Source: VRUE01 sp963817905
GTDB lineage: Bacteria; Actinomycetota; Thermoleophilia; Solirubrobacterales; 70-9
Reading direction: 5' to 3'
Assembly (NCBI GenBank): GCA_963817905.1
Contig: CAWFPS010000003.1
Span: 1,178,001 to 1,242,000 of the forward strand
Length of the DNA stretch: 64,000 bases
Shown: one piece after another, positions 33,166 through 41,360 of the stretch
Layout: each line of letters opens with the position of its first letter
Position numbering within the stretch: position 1 is the first letter of the stretch
Position numbers and translations under genes: made by a program
The notes under the pieces: generated by a model
The model's database searches: none
What the model was told of the DNA's origin: nothing
Seen by the model: only the letters and a program-made list of their open reading frames with translations

Positions 33166-34778
33166 CTGCTCGGCACCTCCTCGGCGTGGCGCGTTTGCAG
33201 TGAAGTCCCTTCCCCGCGCACTCGCTTGAGGCGCCGCAGCTTCTCGATCCCGGTAGGCGCCAGCTCCCAGACGCCGCGCCGCGAGTCCGCTCGCAGCCAT
33301 CCGCGTTCGATTAGCTGCTTGCGGACGACATCGATCCGCATCTCCCAGCGCGGGGCACCGCAGGGCAGCGCCTCGCGGTCGAGATCGCCGAGGCGCCCGC
33401 CCAGCCGCTCGCGCACCGCGGCGGCGACCTCGCGGCGCGGAGCACTGCCGCCCAACTCGGCAAGCGCCCTCAGGATCGGCAACTCGTAGGCGCTGTAGGG
33501 GAGGAGGGCCGGGGGGCTTGGCAGGGGCTCTTCGCTCTCCCGCTCGCCCTCGACCAGCGCCTTCAGCCGCGCCCGCTCGGCCGGGTCGCGACTCATCGCG
33601 TGCGTGTACACGCGCAGGGTAAAGCCGGGGTCGGTATGGCCGAGCTGGGCCATCACCGAGGCGGGGTCCTCCCCGCAGGCGATCAGCACCGAGGCGAAGG
33701 TGTGGCGCAGCTTGTGGGCGGAGAGGCCTTTGGGAAGCGGCACGTGCCCGCGGCACTCGAGCAGCTCGTCGGCGCGCTCGAAGGTCGCCAGCAGGACCGC
33801 GACGCGCAGGTTGTCCTTGTTGCGCCGTCCGCCCGTGCCGGTCGGGAAGACGAGGTCGTCGGGACCCGAGCGGTAGGCGCTCGCCTTGTGGGCGGCGAGG
33901 ATGTCGCGCAGGATCGGCCTGATCTTGATCTCGCGCAGGCCGGCCTGGGTCTTGGAGCGCCCGACGTGGATGCGGCCGTTGGCGAGGTCGATGTCGCGCC
34001 AGAGCAGGTGGCCGAGCTCGTGGGCGCGGGGGCCAGCGAGGATCAGCGTGGCGACGATCGCCCGCCGATCCGCGCATGCCCGGCGCGGATCGCGGTCGAG
34101 CTCGGCGGCGGCGGCGAGCAGCGCCTCGATCTGCGCCGCGGTGTCGAGGTACACAGGGCGGCGCTGCTCGGCGCGCAGGCGGCGCCGCTTGCCCGCCGCC
34201 GCGTTCTCCGCGACGTGCTTGTAGTCGAGGGCGACGGAGAGGATCCACTGCAGGACGTCGATCGTCTTGTTGATCGTCGAGGGGGCGAGCGGCCGCAGTA
34301 CCTGACCGTGCTCGTTTCGAAGCGGCGAGTGACGCTCGATCGCGCAACGGCGCGTCTGCGATTCGCTGACCTTGAAGCTGCGGTAGGCGTCGACGGCCTC
34401 GGCGTCGATCGCCGGCAGCGGCCAGTCGGCGAAGTAGGGCAGCAGGTGCGCGAGTGCCCACTCGTCCGAGCGCAGCGTGTTCTCGCTCACCTGCCCCTCG
34501 CGCGAGGAGACGAGCTCGCGGGCGAAGGGGCCGAAGAGCGGCGCCTCGCCCATCTCTTCGGTCGGCTGGCGGCAGCGCTGCGGCGGCACCCAGATGCCCC
34601 GGCGCACGTCGGCGAGGACGTTCGCCAGCTCCTCCTCGGCGCGCCTTTGGTCCCAGCCCTCGCACTCAAGCCCCAGGGTCACGTATTGGCGCTTGCCGTA
34701 GGCGACGAAGCGAAGTGCGAAGCCGTGCCCGCTCTTCCACTTGCGCTCCACCACCTGTCCCCCGGATCTACTTGCCAT
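33162..34778 (-). CDS. int: Tyrosine integrase with extra C-terminal winged-helix domain
   Basis: 538 aa, longer than usual. An Arm-binding N-terminus and core-binding domain (NTLRSDEWALAHLLPYFADW) precede the catalytic domain: Arg in ILAGPRAHELGHL near 245, Lys in SKTQAGLRE, HKLRHTFAS near 360 and GHTDPGFTLRVYTH with the Tyr near 390. From about 430 a further domain reads LPILRALAELGGSAPRREV and ends VWELAPTGIEKLRRL, a winged-helix like that of Mrr-N. Such a fusion is unusual. With an excisionase-like gene just upstream it would move the conjugative element. Confidence 0.85.
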   Translation of the reverse strand: MASRSGGQVVERKWKSGHGFALRFVAYGKRQYVTLGLECEGWDQRRAEEELANVLADVRRGIWVPPQRCRQPTEEMGEAPLFGPFARELVSSREGQVSENTLRSDEWALAHLLPYFADWPLPAIDAEAVDAYRSFKVSESQTRRCAIERHSPLRNEHGQVLRPLAPSTINKTIDVLQWILSVALDYKHVAENAAAGKRRRLRAEQRRPVYLDTAAQIEALLAAAAELDRDPRRACADRRAIVATLILAGPRAHELGHLLWRDIDLANGRIHVGRSKTQAGLREIKIRPILRDILAAHKASAYRSGPDDLVFPTGTGGRRNKDNLRVAVLLATFERADELLECRGHVPLPKGLSAHKLRHTFASVLIACGEDPASVMAQLGHTDPGFTLRVYTHAMSRDPAERARLKALVEGERESEEPLPSPPALLPYSAYELPILRALAELGGSAPRREVAAAVRERLGGRLGDLDREALPCGAPRWEMRIDVVRKQLIERGWLRADSRRGVWELAPTGIEKLRRLKRVRGEGTSLQTRHAEEVPSR

Positions 34779-35301
34779 CGCCGCTCACCTCCTCTCGCCG
34801 GCGGAGAAGGAAGCGGCGGCGCGAATGCCCAGCGGGGCTAGGCTTTTCATCGCGTCGAAGCTCCGTCTTCGGCGCCGGGCCGGGGGCGTTGGAGCGCCGC
34901 CCGGCCGTTCTTTTCTCTTGTTCGGCGACGATAGCTCTGCTGCGCGCGGAAAGCGAGTCGGGATGCGAATCGCCGCGAATCGGCGGGAATCCGCGCGAAT
35001 CGCGCCGCTGCGGCAATGGGGCGCCGAGGCGCTCGGCGACCTCGTCGGGATCGAACCGAAGCCGGGGCCGCCGTCCCGAGCCGAGACGCCGGGCGCCGAG
35101 CTCGGCGGCGTGGTTGTAGACCCAGGAGCGATCCACGCCCCACCAGCGCGCTACCTCCGCCGCCGTCAGCAGCCGCGGTGGCGGATCGGACTGCTCGGGG
35201 GATCGGGCGCCACCGATCGCCTTGGCGATCGAGACGGTGAGCGCCTCGATCGACTCCGTCGACAGCCGGACCTCGGCAGGCTCACTGCCTTCTTGGCTCA
35301 C
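34768..35301 (-). CDS. Excisionase-like HTH protein
   Basis: 177 aa from a GTG that overlaps the methyltransferase stop (GTGA). Residues 38-95 read RLLTAAEVARWWGVDRSWVY and LRFDPDEVAERLGAP, the helix-turn-helix of MerR/excisionase-type proteins. The Arg/Pro-rich C-terminal half is low-complexity. It ends 11 bases inside the integrase gene. In other elements this position and fold belong to Xis, which steers excision. Confidence 0.65.
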   Translation of the reverse strand: MSQEGSEPAEVRLSTESIEALTVSIAKAIGGARSPEQSDPPPRLLTAAEVARWWGVDRSWVYNHAAELGARRLGSGRRPRLRFDPDEVAERLGAPLPQRRDSRGFPPIRGDSHPDSLSARSRAIVAEQEKRTAGRRSNAPGPAPKTELRRDEKPSPAGHSRRRFLLRRREEVSGDGK

Positions 35302-36398
35302 CGTCGCCTCCCGAAAGGGCCGCCCTCCACCTCGGCCTCTCCCTTCCCCGGCGACCAATGGGTTATTCGAGCCGCGGAGATCTCCACATAGGTGGGATCG
35401 AGCTCGATGCCGATGAAGCGCCGCCCCTCGATCGTCGCTGCAGCGCCGGTCGTGCCCGAGCCGCAGAAGGGGTCGAGCACGAGGCCGCCGGGTGGGCAGA
35501 GCAGGCGCACCAGCCAGCGCATCAGCTCGAGCGGCTTCACGGTCGGGTGCGGATTGCGCACATCGGCCGGCTTCCTGCCGGCGGCGCCTGCGTTGGGGAA
35601 GAGGTCGAGGGTACGGCGAGGGAGCCGCTCGCAGCCGGCGTCGCGCTCGGAGCGGCTCGCCTTGGGGCAGTAGAGGAAGCGGCTCGGCGCCAACCGCTTG
35701 CGACCCTCGGCGACGCAGCGATCAGCTTCGGCCACCGGGCAGCCCGGCGCGCACTCGCTCTCCCTACAGCCGAGCGAGTGACCGAGAAGGACGTTGGCCG
35801 GGTGGCGACCTTCGACCCGGCAGCTCTCGGCGTTCAGCGCCCCCGTCCCGTGGCGGGCGATCGTCTCCTCGGTGGTCCCGTCCAGTTCGCGACGCGCGAG
35901 CACGATCGGCTCGAAGGCGGGCTTCAGCGTGCTCGCACGCCCGCCCGGATAGCGGCGCGACTTCGACATCCCCTCCGCGTAGAGCCACATCAACGTGTCG
36001 CGGTTCTCCAGGCCGGCGTCCTCGACGCCGCAAGCAAGCCGGTGGTAGGTGCGGGGTGAGCCGAAGGCAGCGAGGAAGGCGCCGGGCTTCAGCACGCGTC
36101 TGCACTCGGCGGCCCAGATCCGGCACCAGGCCTCGAACGCCTCGCCGGGGCCGAGCCGCTCGTTCTCCTGCCGCGCCGCGGCCTCGCGGATCGCCGCCGA
36201 GTCCCAGCGCTCGCCCTGAAAGCCGATCGCGTAGGGCGGGTCGGTGACGATCGCATCGACGCTTTCCGAATCCAAGCTGGCCAGCACCTCCAGCGAGTCG
36301 CCTTCGAGCAGCCGCACTCTGTCCCCCGCTGCGGTTCCTCTGGCGGTACCCCGACGCCGCCGCGAAGCGCCCCGTCTCGCTTTGCGTACTTTGCTCAC
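35298..36398 (-). CDS. DNA methyltransferase (N6-A or N4-C type)
   Basis: 366 aa. Motif IV VTDPPYAIG is at about residues 50-58 and motif I DPFCGSGTTGAAA at about 307-319; this late position of motif I with a recognition region between marks the beta class. A cysteine-rich insert lies in the middle (CRESECAPGCPVAEADRC). No restriction nuclease is next to it, so it may be an orphan methylase that protects the element or controls its replication. Starts at a GTG coupled to the previous stop. Confidence 0.85.
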   Translation of the reverse strand: MSKVRKARRGASRRRRGTARGTAAGDRVRLLEGDSLEVLASLDSESVDAIVTDPPYAIGFQGERWDSAAIREAAARQENERLGPGEAFEAWCRIWAAECRRVLKPGAFLAAFGSPRTYHRLACGVEDAGLENRDTLMWLYAEGMSKSRRYPGGRASTLKPAFEPIVLARRELDGTTEETIARHGTGALNAESCRVEGRHPANVLLGHSLGCRESECAPGCPVAEADRCVAEGRKRLAPSRFLYCPKASRSERDAGCERLPRRTLDLFPNAGAAGRKPADVRNPHPTVKPLELMRWLVRLLCPPGGLVLDPFCGSGTTGAAATIEGRRFIGIELDPTYVEISAARITHWSPGKGEAEVEGGPFGRRR

Positions 36399-37297
36399 CC
36401 GCGCTTCCCCCCATCGGCGGGCACGCGGCCAAGCCAGTCGACCGCTCGCCCCGGGTCGCGGACGTCGCGGAAGATCGGCGCGAAGGGGCCTTCGGCCTGC
36501 AGGTCTTCCAGCAGGCAGATCGAGATCGAGACCTTCGCGGCGCGTGAGAGGAGCGGGTTGCTGCGCAGGAGGGCAAGCGCGGTGGAGCGACGGCGCTCCA
36601 GCGCCGTCCGGCTCCTCTCGCCAAGCACGCAATGGACCCGGGGGAAGACCGGGTAGAGCGAGCGCCACAGCGGCTCCTCGCCCCTCTTTCCACCCGCCCC
36701 GTAGAGCTCCGCGTAGCGGGCCAGCTCGCCTGCGAGCCGATCGACCGAGAGCGTCGCGCGGTCGACCTCGAGGAAGCGCTGTTCGATCGCGACGCCTTCC
36801 TCGGTGACGCGCAGGTAGGTGAAGACCGCGTCAGCAATCAACATGCGCCGTCGCCGTCCCCTCCCCCGCGAGAGGAGGTGGAAGACCTCGTGGCGCCAGG
36901 CGAAGGGACCGAACTCATCGCCGCGTACCCGCGCGGCCTGCATGAAGCAGATAGCCGTGTCGTTGACGGCAAGCGTGTGCGCCTGCAGCGGCCCGGCTGC
37001 TTCCTCGGCGCCGATCAGGCGAGGCTCTCCCTGCAGCAGACCCGCCTCGCGCGCCAGCCTCGCCCCCAGCCCGGTCGCATGCCAGAGGCGGCGGTGAGAG
37101 CGCGGCGACTGAACGTAGCCGGCAAGTCCCGCCATCTGCAGCCGCAGGAGCAGCCGCTGCGCCCAGCGCTCGGTGTTGTCGGGGAGGTGCATGACGCGCA
37201 CCTGCTCGGTGGAGAGCACGCGGTGCTGGGCGAGCGAAGCGACCACCTCGATCCCGGCCTCGGTGGGGATGCTTTGTACGTCTGCGGATCCCCTCAT
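36395..37297 (-). CDS. Replication-relaxation family protein
   Basis: 300 aa with the ATG overlapping the coupling-protein stop (ATGA). N-terminal wing-helix (EVVASLAQHRVLSTEQVRVM, then ERWAQRLLLRLQMAGLAG) and a catalytic-like second half with FLEVDRATLSVDRLAGELARY match the Replic_Relax family of actinobacterial conjugative elements. Its exact activity is not known; in this element it is the only candidate to process the transfer origin. Confidence 0.75.
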   Translation of the reverse strand: MRGSADVQSIPTEAGIEVVASLAQHRVLSTEQVRVMHLPDNTERWAQRLLLRLQMAGLAGYVQSPRSHRRLWHATGLGARLAREAGLLQGEPRLIGAEEAAGPLQAHTLAVNDTAICFMQAARVRGDEFGPFAWRHEVFHLLSRGRGRRRRMLIADAVFTYLRVTEEGVAIEQRFLEVDRATLSVDRLAGELARYAELYGAGGKRGEEPLWRSLYPVFPRVHCVLGERSRTALERRRSTALALLRSNPLLSRAAKVSISICLLEDLQAEGPFAPIFRDVRDPGRAVDWLGRVPADGGKRG

Positions 37298-39936
37298 CGC
37301 TCCGGCCTCGCTGTGCCCGGCACCCATAGCCCGCCCTCCGGCTCGTTCGGCGCAGAGTCAGGCTCGGAGCGCTGAGGGCTTCCTTCTCCAGCGCCACCGC
37401 CATCGCCGCGCCCCTGCAGCTCGGCGAGGATGCGCGCGTCAAGCCCCTCCAGGTGCTCCACCGCCTTGGCCGCTTCGGTGCGTTTCACTGGCCCAGCAAC
37501 GGGCTCCTCGCTTTGCGCCGGCGGCTTGCCGGCGGTGTCCTCGACCTGAATCCCCTCCAGGGCAAAGGGCTCGCTCAGCTCACCTTCGTGCGTGACCTGG
37601 GCGATGAAGCGAAAGCGGGCGAGCTTGGTCAGGGCGGCGGGGTCGGGCTTGCCCGCCCACTCCCTGGTCAGCAGCGCAGCCGCATGGGAGTTCATCGTCG
37701 TCGCCAGCAGGTGGGAGCGGTTGGTGGTCAGAGCGGTCAGCGTCTTGGGGTTGAGACGGTCGGGGTTCTGGTTCAGCACCACCGCCCGCAGGCCGAACTT
37801 GGCGCTCTGCTCCAGAAGCGCGGCGAGGGTGCCCGAGGCGGCGCTGTCATAGCTCTGCACCTCATCGAGGAAGACCCAGAAGGGCCGCCGGCGGGAGGCG
37901 GCGAGCTCTCCCCGCGCCTTCGCCGCGCGCAGCAGGTCGAAGAGGATCAGGTTTGCCAGCAGGCGCTCGTGCAGGTCGCCTCCGCCGGGATGGGCGAGGA
38001 CGATCCAGCCCTGATCCATCGCCTCGCGCACCCGGTAGCTGCCCTGGCTCTGGCCGAGCAATGCGGTGATCGAAGCTGAGGTGCGCAGGCGATCGACCAG
38101 GTTGGTCACCGGGGTGATCGCCTCTTCTGTCAGTCGCGGGAAGCGCTCTTCCCAGAAGTCGCGCGAGGACTGTGGCAGGAAGGGCAATGCCGCCTCGCGC
38201 CACTCCTCCTTGGAGAGCAGGGCCGGAAGCTGGAAGATCGTCGGCGCCAGCTCGGGCGGCAGCGCCTTGGCGATGTGGGCCAGGGCGCTTGCGGCCTGCG
38301 TGGTCAGGTTTATCGCCCGGGTGCTGCGGTCGTCCCACTTGAGGGTCGAGGCGAAGGCATCGACGATCGCCGCCACCCGCGCTTCGGCTTCTGTGTCGTC
38401 CTCGCCGCTGCGCAGCTCGAAGAGGTTCCAGCCCACCGCCTCGCGGGAGCGACCGGAGACGTCGAGCTCGACCACCCGCTCCGCCACCCCCGCTTCGCTC
38501 AGGTAGGGCCTAATCCGCTCCAGCGCGTCGCCGTGGGGATCGAGGAAGAGGCCGCCCGCCCCGCTTCGAACCAGGTGGACGAACTGGGCAATCGCCGTCT
38601 CGGTCTTGCCGTAGCGGGAGCGGCCGGCGATGTAGGTGAAGAAGGTGTCGGCTGTTCGTGCGGCGACGATCTTTCCGCTCTCGCCACCCACCCTGCCCAG
38701 CGGAATCAGCTCGCCCTTGTCCTGCTCGAAGGTCGGCAGCGAGGGCGGCGCGCCCAGCAGCGTCCCCGAGCGCACCACGTTGCGCGAGACGCACTGGGCG
38801 GTCGGCGGCTTGAGGAAGCCGGCGACCTCGCGGGCGGTGAGGATCGAGCGCTTGGCCGAGCGGTGCAGGCTGGTCCCCCAGCGGCGGTCGAAGCTCCGCC
38901 GCCGGGTCGGGAAGTCCGAGCCGAAGAAGACGGTGTCGCCGAAGCCCAGGCCCGAGGGGCGAAGCCAGTTGCGGGCGCTCGACGGCGCGAAGGCGGCGAG
39001 CAGCAACTGCATCGCCGTCTTGGCGCGTGGCTTCCCGGTCGCTTCTGCGCAGAGCAGGATCTGCGCCTCAAACAGCGGCCCGGCCTCGTGCAGCTTCGCG
39101 TTCAGCGCCTCGCCGACCATGCGGCGCTCATGCAGCTCGGTCGGGTCGGCGGGTCCCTTGCGCCGTTCGTTGTTGAGTATCTCTGCCAAGCTGCGCCGCT
39201 GCGCGTAGCGGCGCTTTGCCTGTCGCTTCAGCCGCGCCCGCAGGCGCGAGGCCCGCCGCGGCGAGGCCGCCAGCAGGTCGACGAAGACCCAGACCCGCTC
39301 GCCCTCGGCGGGCCGAAGCGACTCCATCGCCGCGGCAAAGGGCTGCAGGGGGTCGGGGACGAGTTCCAGGCGGGCGAGCGGCTCGATGCTGGGGTGAGCG
39401 GGGACGAGCTCAGTGCGCAGTTTGACCCGATCGACCTGGGGCCAGCCGGGCAGCACGTCGGCGCTCTCTCGCACTTCGACCCCCTCGTAGCTGCGCAGGG
39501 CGGCGCGGACCAGCTCCTGGGAGCGGGCGGGGTAGTCGAGCAGGTAGACGAGGCGGCCCTGGCGGTCGCTGACGAGGGCGACCCGCAGCGCGCTCGCGCG
39601 GCGATCGAGCCAGCCGCGCAGGCCGCGGTCGGCCCGGGCCAGCTCGGCGGCGAAGCGCAGCACTTCCTCGGGCTTGGCCTCGAACTCATCGGCTGGAACG
39701 ACCGCCGTGATGATTCGCTTGCGAAGCGCGCGGCGGGTTGCGAGGAAGCGTTGTGGAGCCAGCGCAGAGGCGATAGCGAGCGTGCCGAGAGCGAGGGGCA
39801 CGAGCCAGATGGCTGCGGTGGCGAGCAGCTGGGCAGGGTGGATGCTCGATGTCCACTTGACGAGGATGATCGCGGCGATCACGGTGGCGATCGCTATCGC
39901 GAGGCGAGCTTCGTCGGAGGAGTCGCGACGGTTCAT
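37294..39936 (-). CDS. Type IV coupling ATPase (TraG/VirD4-like)
   Basis: 880 aa. Two N-terminal membrane segments (residues 13-30, 36-57), a long middle domain, Walker A AGRSRYGKTETA near 440, Walker B FWVFLDEVQSYD near 686, and NQNPDRLNPKTLTALTTNRS, typical of the TraM-recognition/TraD_C region. The ATG at 39936 has GGAGG eight bases upstream; the much longer open frame beyond it runs through intergenic repeats and antisense of the hydrolase gene. It would couple DNA to the mating channel. Confidence 0.85.
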   Translation of the reverse strand: MNRRDSSDEARLAIAIATVIAAIILVKWTSSIHPAQLLATAAIWLVPLALGTLAIASALAPQRFLATRRALRKRIITAVVPADEFEAKPEEVLRFAAELARADRGLRGWLDRRASALRVALVSDRQGRLVYLLDYPARSQELVRAALRSYEGVEVRESADVLPGWPQVDRVKLRTELVPAHPSIEPLARLELVPDPLQPFAAAMESLRPAEGERVWVFVDLLAASPRRASRLRARLKRQAKRRYAQRRSLAEILNNERRKGPADPTELHERRMVGEALNAKLHEAGPLFEAQILLCAEATGKPRAKTAMQLLLAAFAPSSARNWLRPSGLGFGDTVFFGSDFPTRRRSFDRRWGTSLHRSAKRSILTAREVAGFLKPPTAQCVSRNVVRSGTLLGAPPSLPTFEQDKGELIPLGRVGGESGKIVAARTADTFFTYIAGRSRYGKTETAIAQFVHLVRSGAGGLFLDPHGDALERIRPYLSEAGVAERVVELDVSGRSREAVGWNLFELRSGEDDTEAEARVAAIVDAFASTLKWDDRSTRAINLTTQAASALAHIAKALPPELAPTIFQLPALLSKEEWREAALPFLPQSSRDFWEERFPRLTEEAITPVTNLVDRLRTSASITALLGQSQGSYRVREAMDQGWIVLAHPGGGDLHERLLANLILFDLLRAAKARGELAASRRRPFWVFLDEVQSYDSAASGTLAALLEQSAKFGLRAVVLNQNPDRLNPKTLTALTTNRSHLLATTMNSHAAALLTREWAGKPDPAALTKLARFRFIAQVTHEGELSEPFALEGIQVEDTAGKPPAQSEEPVAGPVKRTEAAKAVEHLEGLDARILAELQGRGDGGGAGEGSPQRSEPDSAPNEPEGGLWVPGTARPER

Positions 39937-40034
39937 GCACCGACCTCCGGGTGACGTAGATATGTCGGCAAAACGCGATCGGCGCAAACCGTGTCGGGGT
40001 GCGGGATCGACGGCTTCTCGGCGCGGATTCGACC

Positions 40035-40106
40035 GACCGTAGGGCCGACCGCACGCCCGACCGCTGGGTCGACCGCAGGGCCGACCGCACGGTCGACCGT
40101 GGCGTC
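40035..40106. repeat. Six tandem 12-bp repeats (iteron-like)
   Basis: Six consecutive units of the form GACCGnnnGnnC (GACCGTAGGGCC, GACCGCACGCCC, GACCGCTGGGTC, GACCGCAGGGCC, GACCGCACGGTC, GACCGTGGCGTC). They fill the only sizeable gap in the transfer operon, between the hydrolase and coupling-protein genes. Such a run could bind a replication or relaxosome protein (iterons or part of oriT). Confidence 0.7.
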
Positions 40107-40139
40107 TACGCCAATGTCCGCGAAGTGAGAGGCCGGCGT

Positions 40140-41360
40140 TCACTGTCGAACCCTCGGTCGCCGGCGGCCTTTCGGTTCGGCCGAAGCCCCGAAGACCTCG
40201 ATCCAGCTCGCCGGTTCGTAGCTGTAGCGCGCCCGGTTCTCGGGCTCCCCCGGCGAGGCCGAGGTGAGCCAGGAGAGGTGGATGTGGGGACCGCCGGCGC
40301 AGGGCACGCAATGCAGCGGGTCGCCGTGGTTGGGATAGCCGTTGTAGCCGACGAAGCGGAAGGGCGGGCGGGCGCATTCGGGGGCGACGCCCGATGCCGC
40401 GCAGGAGGGCTTCCAGCCGACCGCGCGGGCGAGGCGCGCGGTTCGCGACCATTTGCCGTCGCGCGGCCCGGCGTCGATCGCCGCGCCGAGCGGATGCTCG
40501 CCGGTCGCCTCGTGGCCGCTGGGCGAGTAGCAGGAGGAGACAAGCACCCCGAAGCGGCGGGCGAGGTAGACGACGTCGGGGACGATCCGCGCGTCGCAGC
40601 TGATCCCCGGATAGGCGCTCACGTCGGCGGGCAGCGCCGCCAGGTGTCGCGGGGCGAAGGCCTTTCGCACCGGGCCGAGCGGGCCGGAACCGGCGCCTTC
40701 GGAGGCCACGCAGCCGCCGCCGAGCGACGCGCCCGACTCCCCTCCGGCACCGCTGCCGAAGCCGTAGGAGACGGCGCGGCGCATCACCTCGTCGGCGTAG
40801 TCGACGATCCCGTCCGCGCAGGCGCCGTAGTAGTTGCAGGCGGCCTGGCGGTAGGCGGCATAGGTGCCGCCGGTTGGCGGCGCGTGCATGACCACGCGCA
40901 TCAGCCGCGCCGCGGTGAAGATCGCATCGGCGAGGTCGAAGGGTTCGGCGCGCCCGTCGCCGTCGCCGTCGACCTTGTAGGTGTCCCAGATCGTCGGGCC
41001 GGGGCCGGGGCTGCAGGCGCTGCCCGGCACCATCGCGATCTGCATCGGCCCGCCGCAGCCCGAGGGGTAGACGTGGGCGCAGGTGCCGGTGCCGCACTCC
41101 TGGGTGCCGATAGAGGCGACGAAGGTCCACTCGATGTCGAAGCGGCGGCCGGCGGCCTGGTAGAGGGCGAGGCGGGCCGGTGGAATCTCACGCCTCGCCG
41201 CCGCGCTCGCCGGCTGGGCCGCTGCGGTGCCGCCTCCCAGGCAGCCCAGTTCGCTGCCGAGGATCGCCATCACCGTCGCGGTCACGGTCAGCACCACGGC
41301 CAGGCAAGTCCCGAGGACGACGAGCACGAGCAGCGAGCGTCCCCTCCCCACCCGGCTCAT
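40140..41360 (-). CDS. Secreted peptidoglycan hydrolase of the transfer system
   Basis: 406 aa. A membrane anchor at residues 10-35 (LVLVVLGTCLAVVLTVTATV) is followed by a lytic-transglycosylase-like domain (FDIEWTFVASIGTQECG, GGPMQIAMV, CNYYGAC). From about 260 a second domain (SSCYSPSGHEATGEHPLGAAIDAG, PHIHLSW) resembles D-Ala-D-Ala peptidase/lysozyme-like domains. It would open the wall for the channel, like VirB1/TcpG. It overlaps the VirB6-like stop by four bases. Confidence 0.8.
   Translation of the reverse strand: MSRVGRGRSLLVLVVLGTCLAVVLTVTATVMAILGSELGCLGGGTAAAQPASAAARREIPPARLALYQAAGRRFDIEWTFVASIGTQECGTGTCAHVYPSGCGGPMQIAMVPGSACSPGPGPTIWDTYKVDGDGDGRAEPFDLADAIFTAARLMRVVMHAPPTGGTYAAYRQAACNYYGACADGIVDYADEVMRRAVSYGFGSGAGGESGASLGGGCVASEGAGSGPLGPVRKAFAPRHLAALPADVSAYPGISCDARIVPDVVYLARRFGVLVSSCYSPSGHEATGEHPLGAAIDAGPRDGKWSRTARLARAVGWKPSCAASGVAPECARPPFRFVGYNGYPNHGDPLHCVPCAGGPHIHLSWLTSASPGEPENRARYSYEPASWIEVFGASAEPKGRRRPRVRQ

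Noticed and set aside
15031..34983. 17-bp match between repeat B (15031-15047) and the excisionase-like gene (34967-34983, inverted)
   Set aside because: It might be an attachment site. But a 17-base match is expected by chance at least about once in a GC-rich window of this size, and the match does not extend.
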